From: Sinotaia quadrata
Taxonomy: Eukaryota > Mollusca > Gastropoda > Architaenioglossa > Viviparidae
DNA length: 64,000 bases
NCBI GenBank assembly: GCA_028829895.1
Contig: CM054177.1
Coordinates: 42,984,664-43,048,663 of the forward strand
Reading direction: 5' to 3'
The notes beneath the pieces were generated by a model, which saw only the letters and a program-made list of their open reading frames with translations, searched no databases and was not told the origin of the DNA. Positions within the stretch are counted from its first letter, which is position 1, and the number at the start of each line of letters is the position of its first letter. Position numbers and translations under genes: made by a program. Below are positions 35,398 to 48,500 of the stretch, one piece after another.

Positions 35398-37169
35398 TAT
35401 GAGTTTGCAGACTAATCACAATGAGTTAATTCACAAAATGAGCTTCCAGGCAATTGCAAATGACTTGGAGTTTTTAAGTTTATCTCTCCACTCTCTCTCT
35501 TTCAAGAGGATTCAGAAATCAGTCCTTTGATTAAAACTAACATAGACACACAATCTTGCATTGGAATTCACTGGGGGAAACCCATTTATATCTAAAGCAG
35601 TTATAAAATATGTTCACCATCTATAACATGAAGATAATTTATAGCTGTAACAGTTCAACCATTGTTTGTTTTATTTTTTAAAATTATGTTTAATATATAC
35701 CAGATCTAGTGTTAGGGGAGATTCATTTATATCTTAAATGAATTCTTTTTGTTTGTCTTATTGCTTGAACAAATGATAATCTTAGGAAATCTTTATTTGC
35801 ATTGATTCATATATGGATCAGTAATTATGAATAATCCTTCCTACCCAGTCTCCAATTCAGAGAATATTTAAAAAATAGAATGGACAAAAAATGTTGAACA
35901 TGCAAGTTTTAAAAAAAAACTTGATTCATTTGTTTAATGACTGGATACAACAAGTGAAGAAAATTATTTAAGCTAGACATACTGATATAGGTCATTCTCT
36001 TGGCAAGTGTATATTTTGTTACAATGAAGTGTGGATTAAATCTAATTTTTTTAACATTTAAAGTGTACAAGAGGGCCTAATGCTCATATAAAAGAATAAG
36101 AAAAGATAAAAATTACAAATTGTTCATGTTATAGGAGTTTGCAATAGGTAAAAAACACATTTCTGTTGAAAACTTAAAAAGTAAGATTTTACTAGAAATT
36201 TTTTTTTTCCCAGTAAAAAATATTTAAAAAATAAACAATATAATTGTCTTATTACAACCAATATATATTCTTTATTAACCTAAATTATTAACTTAATCTG
36301 GATACATTTTAATTTAAAATAGGGTATAAAACTCCAACTTCGCAACAAGTTAACTAAATTATCAGCTATCATAAAAGAAGCTTTATTTTTCTCAATTAAA
36401 CATAAAACGAGCTAAGTTATTATGCTGCATAGGTAATATTAAGTGATAAACAGAGTATCTTTTTAAATATAATGTTTTATATATATAAAATAAACCTAAT
36501 CATGATATTTCTATTGTTTTTTTACCCTCAGGTTTAAAATATACACACAGCTATGTGAAACTTTAAATGCAAATGAAACACATGGATATATAAATAAATT
36601 ATATGTTATCTATTTGCGTTTTTAATCAATTTAATCAAAAGATATCGAGAGTAACAGAAATAGCTGTTTTCAAACATTGAAGATTCCAAAACTTTTCCCA
36701 CTCTCACTTTTGCAACCATTTGATCTGAATGGAAAACTTAAGTTATTTTTCTTATTTGATACTTAAACTCATCACAACAAGACCGAATGACATGAGAGTT
36801 ATTTTTCTGGAATATGGCACCTTTGAAAAATGTGTGTAGTTCGCGATATTGTCATTATTTTATATGTACAAATTTATTAATTCTGTTATAACTTGATAAA
36901 GAGGAAACAAAGTCAAATTAGTTTTCCTAAAGCTATTTCTGAATATAACTAATGAAATCCACAAGGCATGTTCATCTGACATTTCACGGTTTGGTAAAAG
37001 AATAAAAGTTTTGGATCCAATTTATGTAGAAACTAAGCATAGCGAAGAATCTGTCTTTTAAAAATAATATTTCTAAACAGAAATTGACCAATTGGAGATA
37101 AAAGGAATATTGAATATTGCTTTATTATATTATCACTTCTAAGAAAACCTTGATACGGTAAGTTTGTTG

Positions 37170-37404
37170 GATTATTTATAACAATGAAAATGTTAAAAAA
37201 TGTCTATATGTATGCATGTCACAAAAAGAGGTGCCATTTTTCAGTTCAAAATGACTTTATATTACAAATAATTACAAAATAAACAAACACATATTCATCC
37301 AACTGTCTTATGTATCTCTTACATCAATTCTGAATATATAGAATATAAACATATTTCAATGCTTTTTATTTTTAAGAAAATACATTTCACTTCCCCAGAG
37401 AATA
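37170..37404 (-). repeat. Interspersed repeat family A, copy 2 (minus)
   Basis: Inverted relative to the copy at 23,311-23,555, with shared words such as TGCCATTTTTCAGTTCAAAA and CATCAATTCTGAATATA as read on plus. Confidence 0.85.
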
Positions 37405-40400
37405 AGTCATGTACTAATCATTTATAAAAAATGTGAAATTATAACATAGTGAATAAAACGTACAACTAGAATAATGCAGTAGACTTTTTAAAACTTTAAA
37501 AAAAAAAATTAGATGTAGAATAAAGTTTTGAAACAGTCTTTATGTTTTTGTTTTTTTTAAAAATTTTGTTTAATTGCTTTTAAGTAGAAATGATTTAAAA
37601 AAATCAGGAAGAACCGTTGCTAATCGAAATTTACAGCGGTTCATTTTCCTTCTATTAAAAACTTTTTTGAAATTTTATTTTTTCTTTCTTGTTTTCTTTC
37701 TATTTTTCTGATATAACTGTTTAGAGTTTATTCTGTACTTTATATGTCACAAATCTGTGAATTTGTATTTTTGTAAAGGTTTTGAAAAAAATTGATAGCC
37801 TTCCCCAGTGTATCAACCTACACAGTGATATTACTAGCATAAGGTGTTCTTTGACCCTTGCTTTTATTATCTTTCACAGATTTTCTCATTTATTGATATT
37901 TTTATTTCTTATTTTGTTTTTGAGATCCTTATTGGTATTCTTGGGTCAAGTTTACCAGACTTTTCACCTTCTGTATTCCATGAAAGAGAGCAAAACTTCC
38001 CAAGAGATAAGTGACACTAGAAAAGGATTTTGCTTTTATTATCATTTTGATTTTAATTCTTAATGTATATAGTAAACAAACCAGTTTTATCTTCTTTTTT
38101 CATTGTTTTAAATGGTAATTTTTTAGACACTTTGGTGAGAAACATTTCTTAAAGAAAAAAAGAATTGATTTGATTTGACAGATATGGTTCAGCCTATTCA
38201 TATTTTACTTTTCATTAATCATTTATTGCATTATGGATCAGTTTTATTTTAGAATTTGTTGGCAGTTATGGTTTTCAGCTGGACTGGAATTTTGTTTTTA
38301 TGTTGTCAGTGAAGTATTATTTCTCCAGTATATAAACCTCATTTGGTTAATTTTAAAAATAATGTACATGTATTATATACTAGAGTATGAACAGTATATA
38401 ATTTAAATTAAATAATTTGTTGATAATATTTGTAATAAACTATTTTAAATTAAGAGTTTATATTTCTTCATGTCATCTGGGCATGTATTTTTCTTTTTGA
38501 ACTAGTACATATGCATGCTTCATTTCTTCTTGCTCTAAGTCTTATCTGGGATAAATATTGATGACTAAATTATTCTATTTATTTATTAAAATATTTTAAT
38601 GAACTCTTCACAGACTTACGGTTTCTTCACCCTAACGATCATTTATGAACATGTAAACATTTTTCCTGTAATACTAACCAAGTTTTCTGTAATAGGTTGT
38701 ATACCATAGTGATTTATATGTCTATTCATTGGACCACTGATAAAATAAAAATATTTTTCACAACTTTTGGAGGTAGAAAAGTACATATTTTCTATGGTTC
38801 TGGCACCCTTCAATATTTGAATATATGCAACCAGAAACAACTGTTATCTTGAAGTGTTAAATGATTTTCCACATCTTGAATGATTAAAAACTACTGTTAA
38901 TTTCTCTCACTATACTTTAAAAGCAGTTGCAAAGACCCAGTGCCATACTTGAATTAATTTTAAGTTGCTTCAGAATGATAGAGTTCCTGCAAAACCATTA
39001 ACTGTCACATAGACCCCAATGTAATAGGCATTTTATGTGAAAACAACTTACTATAGGCCGTCTTGTTAAGAAGTTATTTCTTGATTAGAAGGCAGTGAGA
39101 AAACACCTGCATGTGCTCTATGGATCTAGAATTCTAGAATCTGAATTGCACATTCTGCTACTCTTCTGTCTTACTTAATTAAAATGTCAGCCTATTGCTA
39201 AATTAGTTTTGCATCATACTCAGTTCATTTATTTACCAGAATAGTAAGCTGATTTTTATGCCAACGTTTTTGCTAATATAACGGTAATGTGCTTGAAAGC
39301 ATTATTTATACATTGAGTGTACTGAGAGGGAGAATAAATGAAAATAAAATGAGTGAACTTTTAAAGGAAATAAATGCCGGCTTCCTTCTAGGCTTATTAC
39401 AACTGTTGTTTGTATGATCCTAGCAAATCTGTATAGTAGCAACATACAGGTAATAGAATAATTTTCTATATGACTAGTAAAGTTGATGTCATGCATAATC
39501 CATGTGTTTTATATATATATTACTTTTCATTGTTGTCAATACATACCATATAGTAGTTCATCATTTTGCCTCAGATTCCTAATTTTATTTTGTTACATGT
39601 CTTGAGCAGTTTGTATGAAGATTTCTGTTTGCATTTTATGGTGTAAACATTGAAAAGTACTCTGAACTTTACGAGAAAAAGTGTTGCACTGTCATCATCA
39701 TTTTAGGCCAGGTGGTCATAATTTCCACAGAATACATACATACATGGGAAATAACTCTTAATACTGTCCATACTGCCAGTCATTAAAAAATAAATAATAA
39801 AAAAAAAAAAAAAAGCAGAGTACAAATAAAATTGCAAGCTTCAGTATATCTGCAACATGCAAGTGTTTCTTACTTTTTCAATTTATTTTTATATCTATTT
39901 TACAATCCAATTTGTTGCACTAAACTCTGTGTCATTTAAGATAAATGTTGCAAAAATTGATATTTCTTGCAATGGGAGGGTATGATGCAGTTAAGTTGTA
40001 ATCTTTTATCACCAGCTGATGGTGTCATTTGTTTCTGGTTAAACTAATAGTCTAAAGTTACATTCCATGATCCCTGCTTCATATTGCCTTCAAATCTGTA
40101 TTCATGTATTCTACTGTGAGCAGTTTGAAATCACCATCATTACATGCATTTGAATAAATATTATGGGAATAATCCAAGTTTTAATATGCTTTTCATGCTT
40201 TATATATTTTTATTTTTCCATTACAGTATATAAAGTATGATTGTTAATATAGATTTCTTTGAAATAAAATTAATGCAAACATCCATAATCCCATTTCCTT
40301 ACTGCGTGCTAATAATTATACTAAACTGCTTGATTGCCATTACAATTTACATATATATATATTTGATATAGTTGCTGAGAGCACAAAATCCATAATAAAT

Positions 40401-41844
40401 CCAGTAAAATTATAGAATATCTTATTTTTAATTTTAAAAAGAACATTAATGCATGTTTTCATGAATTGTATTTTTTTATGATGGAGTAACTATTAACAAA
40501 TAACAGTATAATTATGATGATTAAAAAATTGTTAAGGGTGATTTATTTAATTGGTAAATGGAAACAGAAAGTCACAAAGATAAATTAATTAACAGATGAA
40601 CAAATTGTTTGCCAATAAGGTGGAAATTAATAAATATGACTTTGTTCCATAACTTTTCATGTGATACAAAAAATGTTGCCGCCAACCCATCAATGCGAAT
40701 GAGAATGCTGTTGACAGAACTTGTACAGGTAAAGTACATATGGCATATTCTAAGACTTTGGGACAGAAATCACAACAGTATAGTACTATAAATCATTAAT
40801 GTTATAACTTGCATAAATAATATTTAAATACTGTTATTAAAAATGATTTACCTATTATTCATTTATTGCCTTAGTTAAGACTTGTAGTCTTTGTGAGAGA
40901 TCTGATCTCTATGGTTGATCATCTTTATAAGAAGTAGAATGAAACTGACAATGTACTGAGAACAGGCCATAGTTATCATTTGAACTCTTCAGCTGATTGA
41001 GTCAACTAATGAAAGCAAAAGATGTCGGACTATAATATGAGCAGATGAAGCCTAGTACGGATCTCCGCACCTCCCAATGTTTTTAAACTGTTATGTGACA
41101 GACTTTAGAAATTAAATACACATTCGAAAGTGATGACTTATGTAGAGATTGTAATCTCTATTTCACTATTTGTGCCAATAACTTTTAACTGACGGACACC
41201 GTTGTATGTTTCGTGTGGTGATTGGACCAGTATTATAGGCTACTTGTTTCGGTTAATAAATCAAAAGTGAAAACTGTATGAAAACTTAAACGGAGGCAGT
41301 TTAAAGAAACATAAAAAATTCTCGAACTTTCACTGCAAAACTTGAAATTAAAAATATAATAATGGTTTATTTTTTTCTTGTCAGACAATAATTAGTGTAC
41401 CAGACACTGTCAATAATAACAAATAGAATTTAGATACAAAACCGTTAAAAGTGTATATTGCAATGTGGGCTCGTCAATAATTATGCAAACTCAAACAATA
41501 CTGCATTATTTCACCCGAATGTATTTTTGAAACAAACAAAAATTAAATGAATTATACTTGTGGACGCAATGCCATTTTGTTCTGAGAAAAAACATCTCTT
41601 GTTTTACAGGAAATCTCGTGTTTCGGAACGTCAGTTCTTTAAAAACAAAATCTTGAATTATTTTCATTATGATATTAAGAGGTCAATTTATATAGCGATC
41701 GACATTATGACAAGTTTTTAGAAGCAGTTCTAACAAATAACACATACTATGATTAAAAAAATTAGTTTGCTTTAGTTCATCACCTGATAGTGCAAAATAA
41801 GAAATTTGGAGTAGGCCCAAACGCATGACTGTGATCCTAATTCT

Positions 41845-41854
41845 GTCACGTGAC
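41845..41854. promoter_or_regulatory. Perfect CLEAR/E-box palindrome upstream of USP3
   Basis: GTCACGTGAC, the consensus bound by TFEB/MITF-type bHLH-Zip factors, lies 647 bp before the USP3 start codon. The surrounding 41.0-42.5 kb is richer in CpG than the rest of the intergenic region and probably contains the promoter. A related TCACATGA lies near 42,094. Binding is an inference. Confidence 0.45.
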
Positions 41855-42501
41855 TGCAACCGGGTCTATTTATAGATACCATGCTGTTAGATGCTCGAAT
41901 TCAGAGATTGTATTATATAATGCTTTCTTATTAAACGTATGACAGAAAACTATAACGGATTTAGATTGAAAAGATAATAACATCAGAATTCGACTGGTTG
42001 TGTATAAATATGTTTAAATATATAGTATGCCAAATGGAGACTTATTTCAAAGTCTAGTCTGAAATCGTTGCTCAACGAAGCTTATTTGGTCACATGACAA
42101 AGTCTTAAGGCTTTTCATCTATACATCCGCAGAACAATCAAGTATATTTTAAAAAGAGAATTAATTTTATCATTAATAGACAATTTGGTAAATTATGCTT
42201 AAAATATAGCATACAGTATATTTTAAAAATTACTTAAGAACAATCACAGTATTTAAAGAAAGAAAGAAAAATCTACAAAAGCTATCGCGTAGTAATATCA
42301 GTAAAATGACCTCTTGTTACAACGGCGAGTTTACATGGTGGCCTCCATGCTGACAACAGAGACCAAATATTGCGGCTACTGTCAGTATAACACGACAATT
42401 TAACAATTCTTTAACTTTATATTAAATAACCTCTCTCTATCGGGGATTTGCATTTCAAGAGTCATTTTTTATTATTACATTAGATAACGTTCGAATTTTA
42501 A

Positions 42502-42595
42502 ATGGAGTGCCCTCACTTAGAAGAATGCGCAAGAATACTCGAACCAAACTTGAAATTGAATACAGAAAATAATCCATCTGATTTCGTCTGCACAG
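42502..42595 (+). CDS. USP3: USP3 coding exon 1
   Basis: Codes residues 1-31, with the first Zf-UBP ligands (Cys3, His5) and FVC. Donor ACAG|GTATGT, phase 1. Confidence 0.9.
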
Positions 42596-45500
42596 GTATG
42601 TTTTGTTATAAAGAAAAATCATTTTTATAATGTTCCACATTTTTATTTTTAAGTTTAAAATGTTATTTGATAAAATGAGCGCAATAAATCGTCTTTGTCG
42701 TTAGCTCGTTACCAAACGATTTTGACACATAATGCATTCTCTGCTTAGTCGGTGAATTTGCTTTCGGCTTTGTCAAAATTTGGCTGCAAATTTATTAGGA
42801 AAACTAATTATAATTTTGTTAAATAAAATATAATAACAAAGCACTTTAAAAGTACGTGAAGCAAGAGATATTATATTCATAAAATGTTTCAGTGCATTAA
42901 AAAAAATAAAAGTTTCTACTAGAAGCTTACCGAATCACTGACCAGGCCCTACAGGCTACACCAAATTAACAGTCCAACGGGCCCGAGCCTTAACTATCAT
43001 ATGCCCTTTTTCTGGCAAAATTTAGCATATTTGTACTTTTAATGTATGTATTTGAGAAATATTTATTAGATGAGTAGCTTGCAATTCACATAGCTAAGAA
43101 TAATGTAATTTTCATCGTATATATTCAAGCTCAGTCGTTAACTCGTTTGCAAATACTGCAAAGTTTTGGCCAGTCACAAGTGTTACTTATGCTAGACTAA
43201 TTTAATTATTTAGCAAACACCTACATTATTAACTATATTATTATTTTAATGATATTGATGATCTGCATTTAGCATTACTATTTAATTAAAATTAGTACAC
43301 ATAAGTTTAGTCAAGAATGCCACATGACTTGGTTATATAAGTCTGTAATCAAAGTCAGTAACTACTCGTAAAGTACATCGGCAATATGGCATAAAGCACT
43401 AATACAAAGTGAACAGTAACCCACAGATGTAAAATCTAGATAGTTTAGTAATTTCTGTTTTTTTAAATGCAAGGGCATAGTTGCAGTGGTCAACAATATT
43501 TTTAAAAAGTTATAATTTTAGATAAAAATGGAAAAACTAAAATACAATTCAAATTTCTTGTTGGTTTATATCTGCTGAAAGACAAGGAGGGGAGAAATGC
43601 ACTAGATTGAAACCTGGTCTAAACTTCTTACTTTCTTTTGTTTGCAGTGAAGGTATGCAATAGCTCGAAAAGCTAATGTAAAGGATTTGTGCTTTTCATG
43701 TATCATACCTTAATTGTAAAAGAATGGCTGTGTGGCTCTTTGTTTCATTATCAAGATTGTGTGTATATATTTGGTAATGTAAAATTTTTGTGTGTACAGA
43801 AATTCACTTTCATTTGCTTACATTACAATATCTATTGGGACTATGAATTTGAAATTTTGCTATATATAATAATAAATGCAACTATTACTATTAATATTGA
43901 ATATTTGCACAGTTGGCCTCCATTACTCACAAGTGAGAATTGCTTTGTTAAGTGAGGACCATATCTTGATTTGCATGAGCTTGAACTAGGAGAATGATAC
44001 ATATATATCATTATAAGATATGTTTGTTATATAGGCCTCTCTGTTATAGTTTAGCACTGGCACAGTGGCAGTGGCAGTAGTACAGAATTTCTCCTATACC
44101 TGTATTGTATCTTAGTATATTTAGTGCTGATGATTTATCATGCTCTTAACCAAAATTTATTCTTGTAATATCTTGTAATATATCATCATAGCAAACTTAA
44201 CACCTTATTATTAATTATTATTTTGCCTGTAAATCATGCTCACAGCCAGAATAATTCTTGTGACATATAGGAGCATTGTCTCCACCACAGCAACTTTATA
44301 GAATAATATTGCCATTCTTCATTCTGATCAAAATATTTTTTATAACCTGAATAAATATCAGGATAAGTGTGTAATATTGATTTTTATATATTATCAGAAT
44401 ACTTATTTATATCTTTGCTTTATCTTTATAAACTTAAGTATGCACAACAGAGAAGAGCCCTTGGATCTGTTTAGCATGTGGAGTCATCAACTGTGGCAGG
44501 TATTTATTTTTTAAACGAACATGTACTGTGTGACTGAGAAAGATACACAAAGATAAAACTAAGATATTTATCTTATTCATCAGTAAAATTGTAATATGAT
44601 TATGTGTTTTGCTGAATTTAAATAAAAATAGATTAATTAACTTTCAAGAAAAAGCTACATAAACTAGATAAAGAGCTACATAATTATTTTCCTTTTTATC
44701 TGTATAATACGATTGAGATATATTTTTGACCTGTAATGTAATGATACTTCTTTGTTTTCAGGCTTAGTTATATAAATATGTCTTTAAAACGAATATAAAG
44801 TGTTATGATGGAAATAGTTTAATTTACACTGACTAGTAACAGTTTTATATCTTTGTAAATAAAACTGCTTTTGAATAATTTATTTCACAATAGTAATTAA
44901 TTCAGTTTTATCATTACAAATATTCTTGCTTACTTAAAAACTTAAATGGAAAATTTATAGAAAATAGACCATACATTTTATGGAAAATTTTAAATAGATA
45001 TGAAAGAAATTAAAAATATTAAACCCCCCCCCCACTCCTCCCCCACTTTTTACTCCAAATATCCTCCCTTTCACCAAATGCCCACAGACTTATCACATTA
45101 CTATTCAGTATTCTGATTAGTAAATATTATTTAAGAGATCCAGTAACTAGATCTTTACACATTTAAGCACTAAGTGGTCTGTAGCTTGTTCAGCTTTCCT
45201 TTTTCCATTAGATCAGGAGTCTCCAAACTTTTCAGCACGAGGGCCGCATTAACTATCAAACAACAGTTTGGGGGCCGACTACACACTCGAGGTCCAAATA
45301 ACAAAGAATCAAAACATGGATGTTGTTTTTAATTATCTATTTAATATTATTTTATTCAGTTATTATTTAATAACACATTGATACACTACACATGAACACA
45401 TGCATTAGTGGGAATGGTGAAATTGTTTCCTGGATGCCAAAATAGCAGACATTTCTGGCTTTAGATTTGATGTCCCTAACATCAACAGTGACCTGAGATT

Positions 45501-48500
45501 ATCATCGGACAAGTTTGTTCTCAAATTGTTCTTCACGTATTTTCTTTCTTGAAAATGTTTGTTCACACAGGTATTTTGTTCCAAAGATTGAAAGGTACCT
45601 TGATGCAAAGGTTTTGACATTAGGAAAGTCTTCCTTGGCAAAAACTGGTAAAAACCTGCCAGTCCTTCTTTGAACTTGTCCCTAAGGAGGTCATTTGCTT
45701 GCAGCTCAATGGCTTTGTCTAATAGTCACGGTTGACTGCTCGTATACTATAGACTGGGTGGACTGGATACTAAGAATATGTCTGACTTATATAACAATCA
45801 GTGACCCATATCAGTAACGCTCCTTTATTCCAAATCTGAGTCAGAGTTTGTTCCCTCTCAACTCTTATGAGATTAGAGATAGAAAAATTTAGCGGCGACT
45901 GATCTTGGCAGGATACATGTAAACTTCCGTAATTTTTTTCAATAGACAAAAAGGTCTCTACGGGCCACATAAGAGGGCTGTGTCCCGCGAGCCATAGTTT
46001 AGAGACCTCTGCATTAGATGGATAACTTCCGAATAGATTTTAAACCTAAAAGCAGTTTCTACAAAGGATGCACAAAGATAATTGTTTATTTAATCTAATC
46101 TTATATCTGACAGATATATTTGTGGTTTATTCACCAAGCAAATATTATAGTGGTTCAGTTCCACATAAAATATATAGGACAACAGGAACCTTCTTAAGTT
46201 AAAAGTTACTGATTCTAATTACACTAGACACTACAGTCAACAAGAATCTGAAGTTATAAGTTATTGACACTAGTTAGCACTAGACTCTACAATCGTCTGA
46301 ATTTATAAGTTACTGATACTAGTTACATTACAGTAGTCTTGAAGTTATAAGTTACTGATACTAGTTACACCTGCACAGAGACTATCCGTCTATAGTCTAC
46401 AATAGTCTGAAGTTATAAGTTACAGATACTACTGTTGTCACTAGTCTGAATTTATAAGTTATTGATACTGTTACACTAGACACTACAGTCTACAGTAGTC
46501 TGAAGTTAACAGTTACTGTTTTTAGCTACACTAGAGATTGCAGTCTGAAGTTAAAAGTAACTTTACTAGTTACACTAGACACTACAGTCTACAGAAGTCA
46601 AAAGTTACCGATTCTAGTTACACTAGAGACTACAGTCTACAGTGGTGTGAAGTTGAAAGTTACTGATTCTAGTTACACTAGAGACTACAGTTCACAGTAG
46701 TATGAAGTCAAAAGTTACTGATACTAGTTAGCACTAGAGATTACACTTTACAGTCTACAGTAGTCTGAAGTAAAAAATTACTGATACAAGGTAGGTAGCT
46801 CTAGAGACTACATTAGTCATCATTTATTTGTTTATGTAATGGTGCTCCTCCACACTACCTTGCACAGTCTTGTGCTTGCTTTCATTGGTTGAATGACACA
46901 TCAATATTGAGGCAAGAGTTAACTTTATCACTCGGAAAACTGTCCATGCTAGATAAATTTATACTCCTGAAATAATAGCTGGGGGAAACTGGTTCTCAGA
47001 ATATTGTCTGTTACAGCATCAATAGTTCTACTTTTTTTCCTAAAGATAGGCAAATGTAAAAAGTAAATCTTCATGACTGAGGCAGTGACATCAGGTAATA
47101 CAATTTAATAACTAAACTTTGCGATTTCACTTTGGAATGAAGCGCACTCATTACAATGTTGGAAGCCTTTGTTGTAAGACCGATATATTTAGTTCACTAC
47201 GTTTGATTGGATTGCCTGTGTCCCACAGGTCATGAATACATTAACCCCATACCTCATTTGAAGGGGTATGGAAAGACCTTTCATTCAAGTCTAGTAATTG
47301 TGTACTTTTGACCATTTTTTAACGACGAAAATTGCAGATTTCTTGCCGAAGTTCGCTTTAAAACTAATTTTTAAAACGTATACAGGAAAAAACCACACCA
47401 GGATATAGCATTTAATTATCTTCATTTTGATATCAAATATATGTGTTAGTATGTTTGTGGAATTTAAGCAAAGGTAAGAAACAAGGTATATCAAAACACG
47501 CATTCTACATGTTTAAGTCATGTAAATCAGCAGGACAAAACTTGATATGGGTGAAAAATTTGAATAAAGTTGACTAATCAGCATAGTTTCCACATACAAA
47601 CAAGACATACAAATTTACAATCATAAGAAAATAGAAACATTAAGCTTGATTTTGAATGTTTGTTTGAATAAAACAATGCTTTGGTTGTTGAGAAATCAGT
47701 GAATGAAAAGTAACGAAAATGTGCATTTTTACAAAAGTATAGCAGCTGGCATGCGACTGTGCCACTACCTACTGTTATAGAATAATAAACTATTGTCTTG
47801 TTAAGTTGAAACTTATGATTCAAATACTTGGTCCATATCAGACTATAGTAATTGCCTTAACGTCTCGAGTTATACCATTAGTCAGCTCTGTTTATACATT
47901 ATACTTGGATTCACTTAATACAAATTAGTTTAACATAAACTCACTTCTTAATACACATTCCTACAGAAATTACACCCAGCCAAAATATAATTAATAATAA
48001 TTATTAATAATGATTATTTTAGGTTGAAAATTCTTTTTGGGAACCCTATTTCGCATTAACAGTTTAAAGTCACTAATATAATTAACATATTAATTGTAAT
48101 TCTATATTGGATTATGTGTATTGAGGTAAAGTTAATAAATAATTGAAAGGGAAAAAATATTTAAATAAAATTTGACAGAATCTCAACTTTTGTGATGATT
48201 TCTTTTTGTTGTATTTTTGTTAGCACATCCAATTTAATTAATTTGACAACTGATGTTGATTTCAGATATGTGAATGGTCATGCCAAGCAACACTATGAAG
48301 AATCTCAGCAACATAATGTGTGCATGGATTGCCACAACTTTATGGCATATTGGTTTGTCCTTTAGTACTCCATGGTTTGACCACATATACAAATTTTATT
48401 GCTTACTTTGATTTTAGTGGCAGAAGTCAAAGCTTGGAGAGTTTTATGTATTCTAATTCTAATTTTACAAATCTCATATTTATGAAATGTTAAACATTGC

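Larger units (their letters stand above)
34662..41500. other. FKBP8 3' flank and intergenic DNA before USP3
   Basis: No coding exon seen. The start should be FKBP8 3' UTR, whose end I cannot place; one AATAAA is at 35,392. The stretch contains copy 2 of repeat family A (37,170-37,404) and a poly-A run near 39,800. An open frame at 37,782-38,063 is Phe/Leu-rich and unlike any protein I know. Confidence 0.5.

Noticed and set aside
37782..38063. 93-codon open frame in the FKBP8-USP3 intergenic region
   Set aside because: Phe/Leu-rich low-complexity translation with no recognisable domain.
43641..43653. A possible 5-nt microexon (TGAAG between TTTGCAG and GTATGC) in USP3 intron 1
   Set aside because: Joining exon 1 directly to exon 2 already restores the conserved FVCxVC spacing of the zinc finger, so no microexon is needed.
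45770..45970. 66-codon minus-strand open frame
   Set aside because: It lies in the 5' non-coding part of the hAT derivative and does not join the transposase tail in a sensible way.
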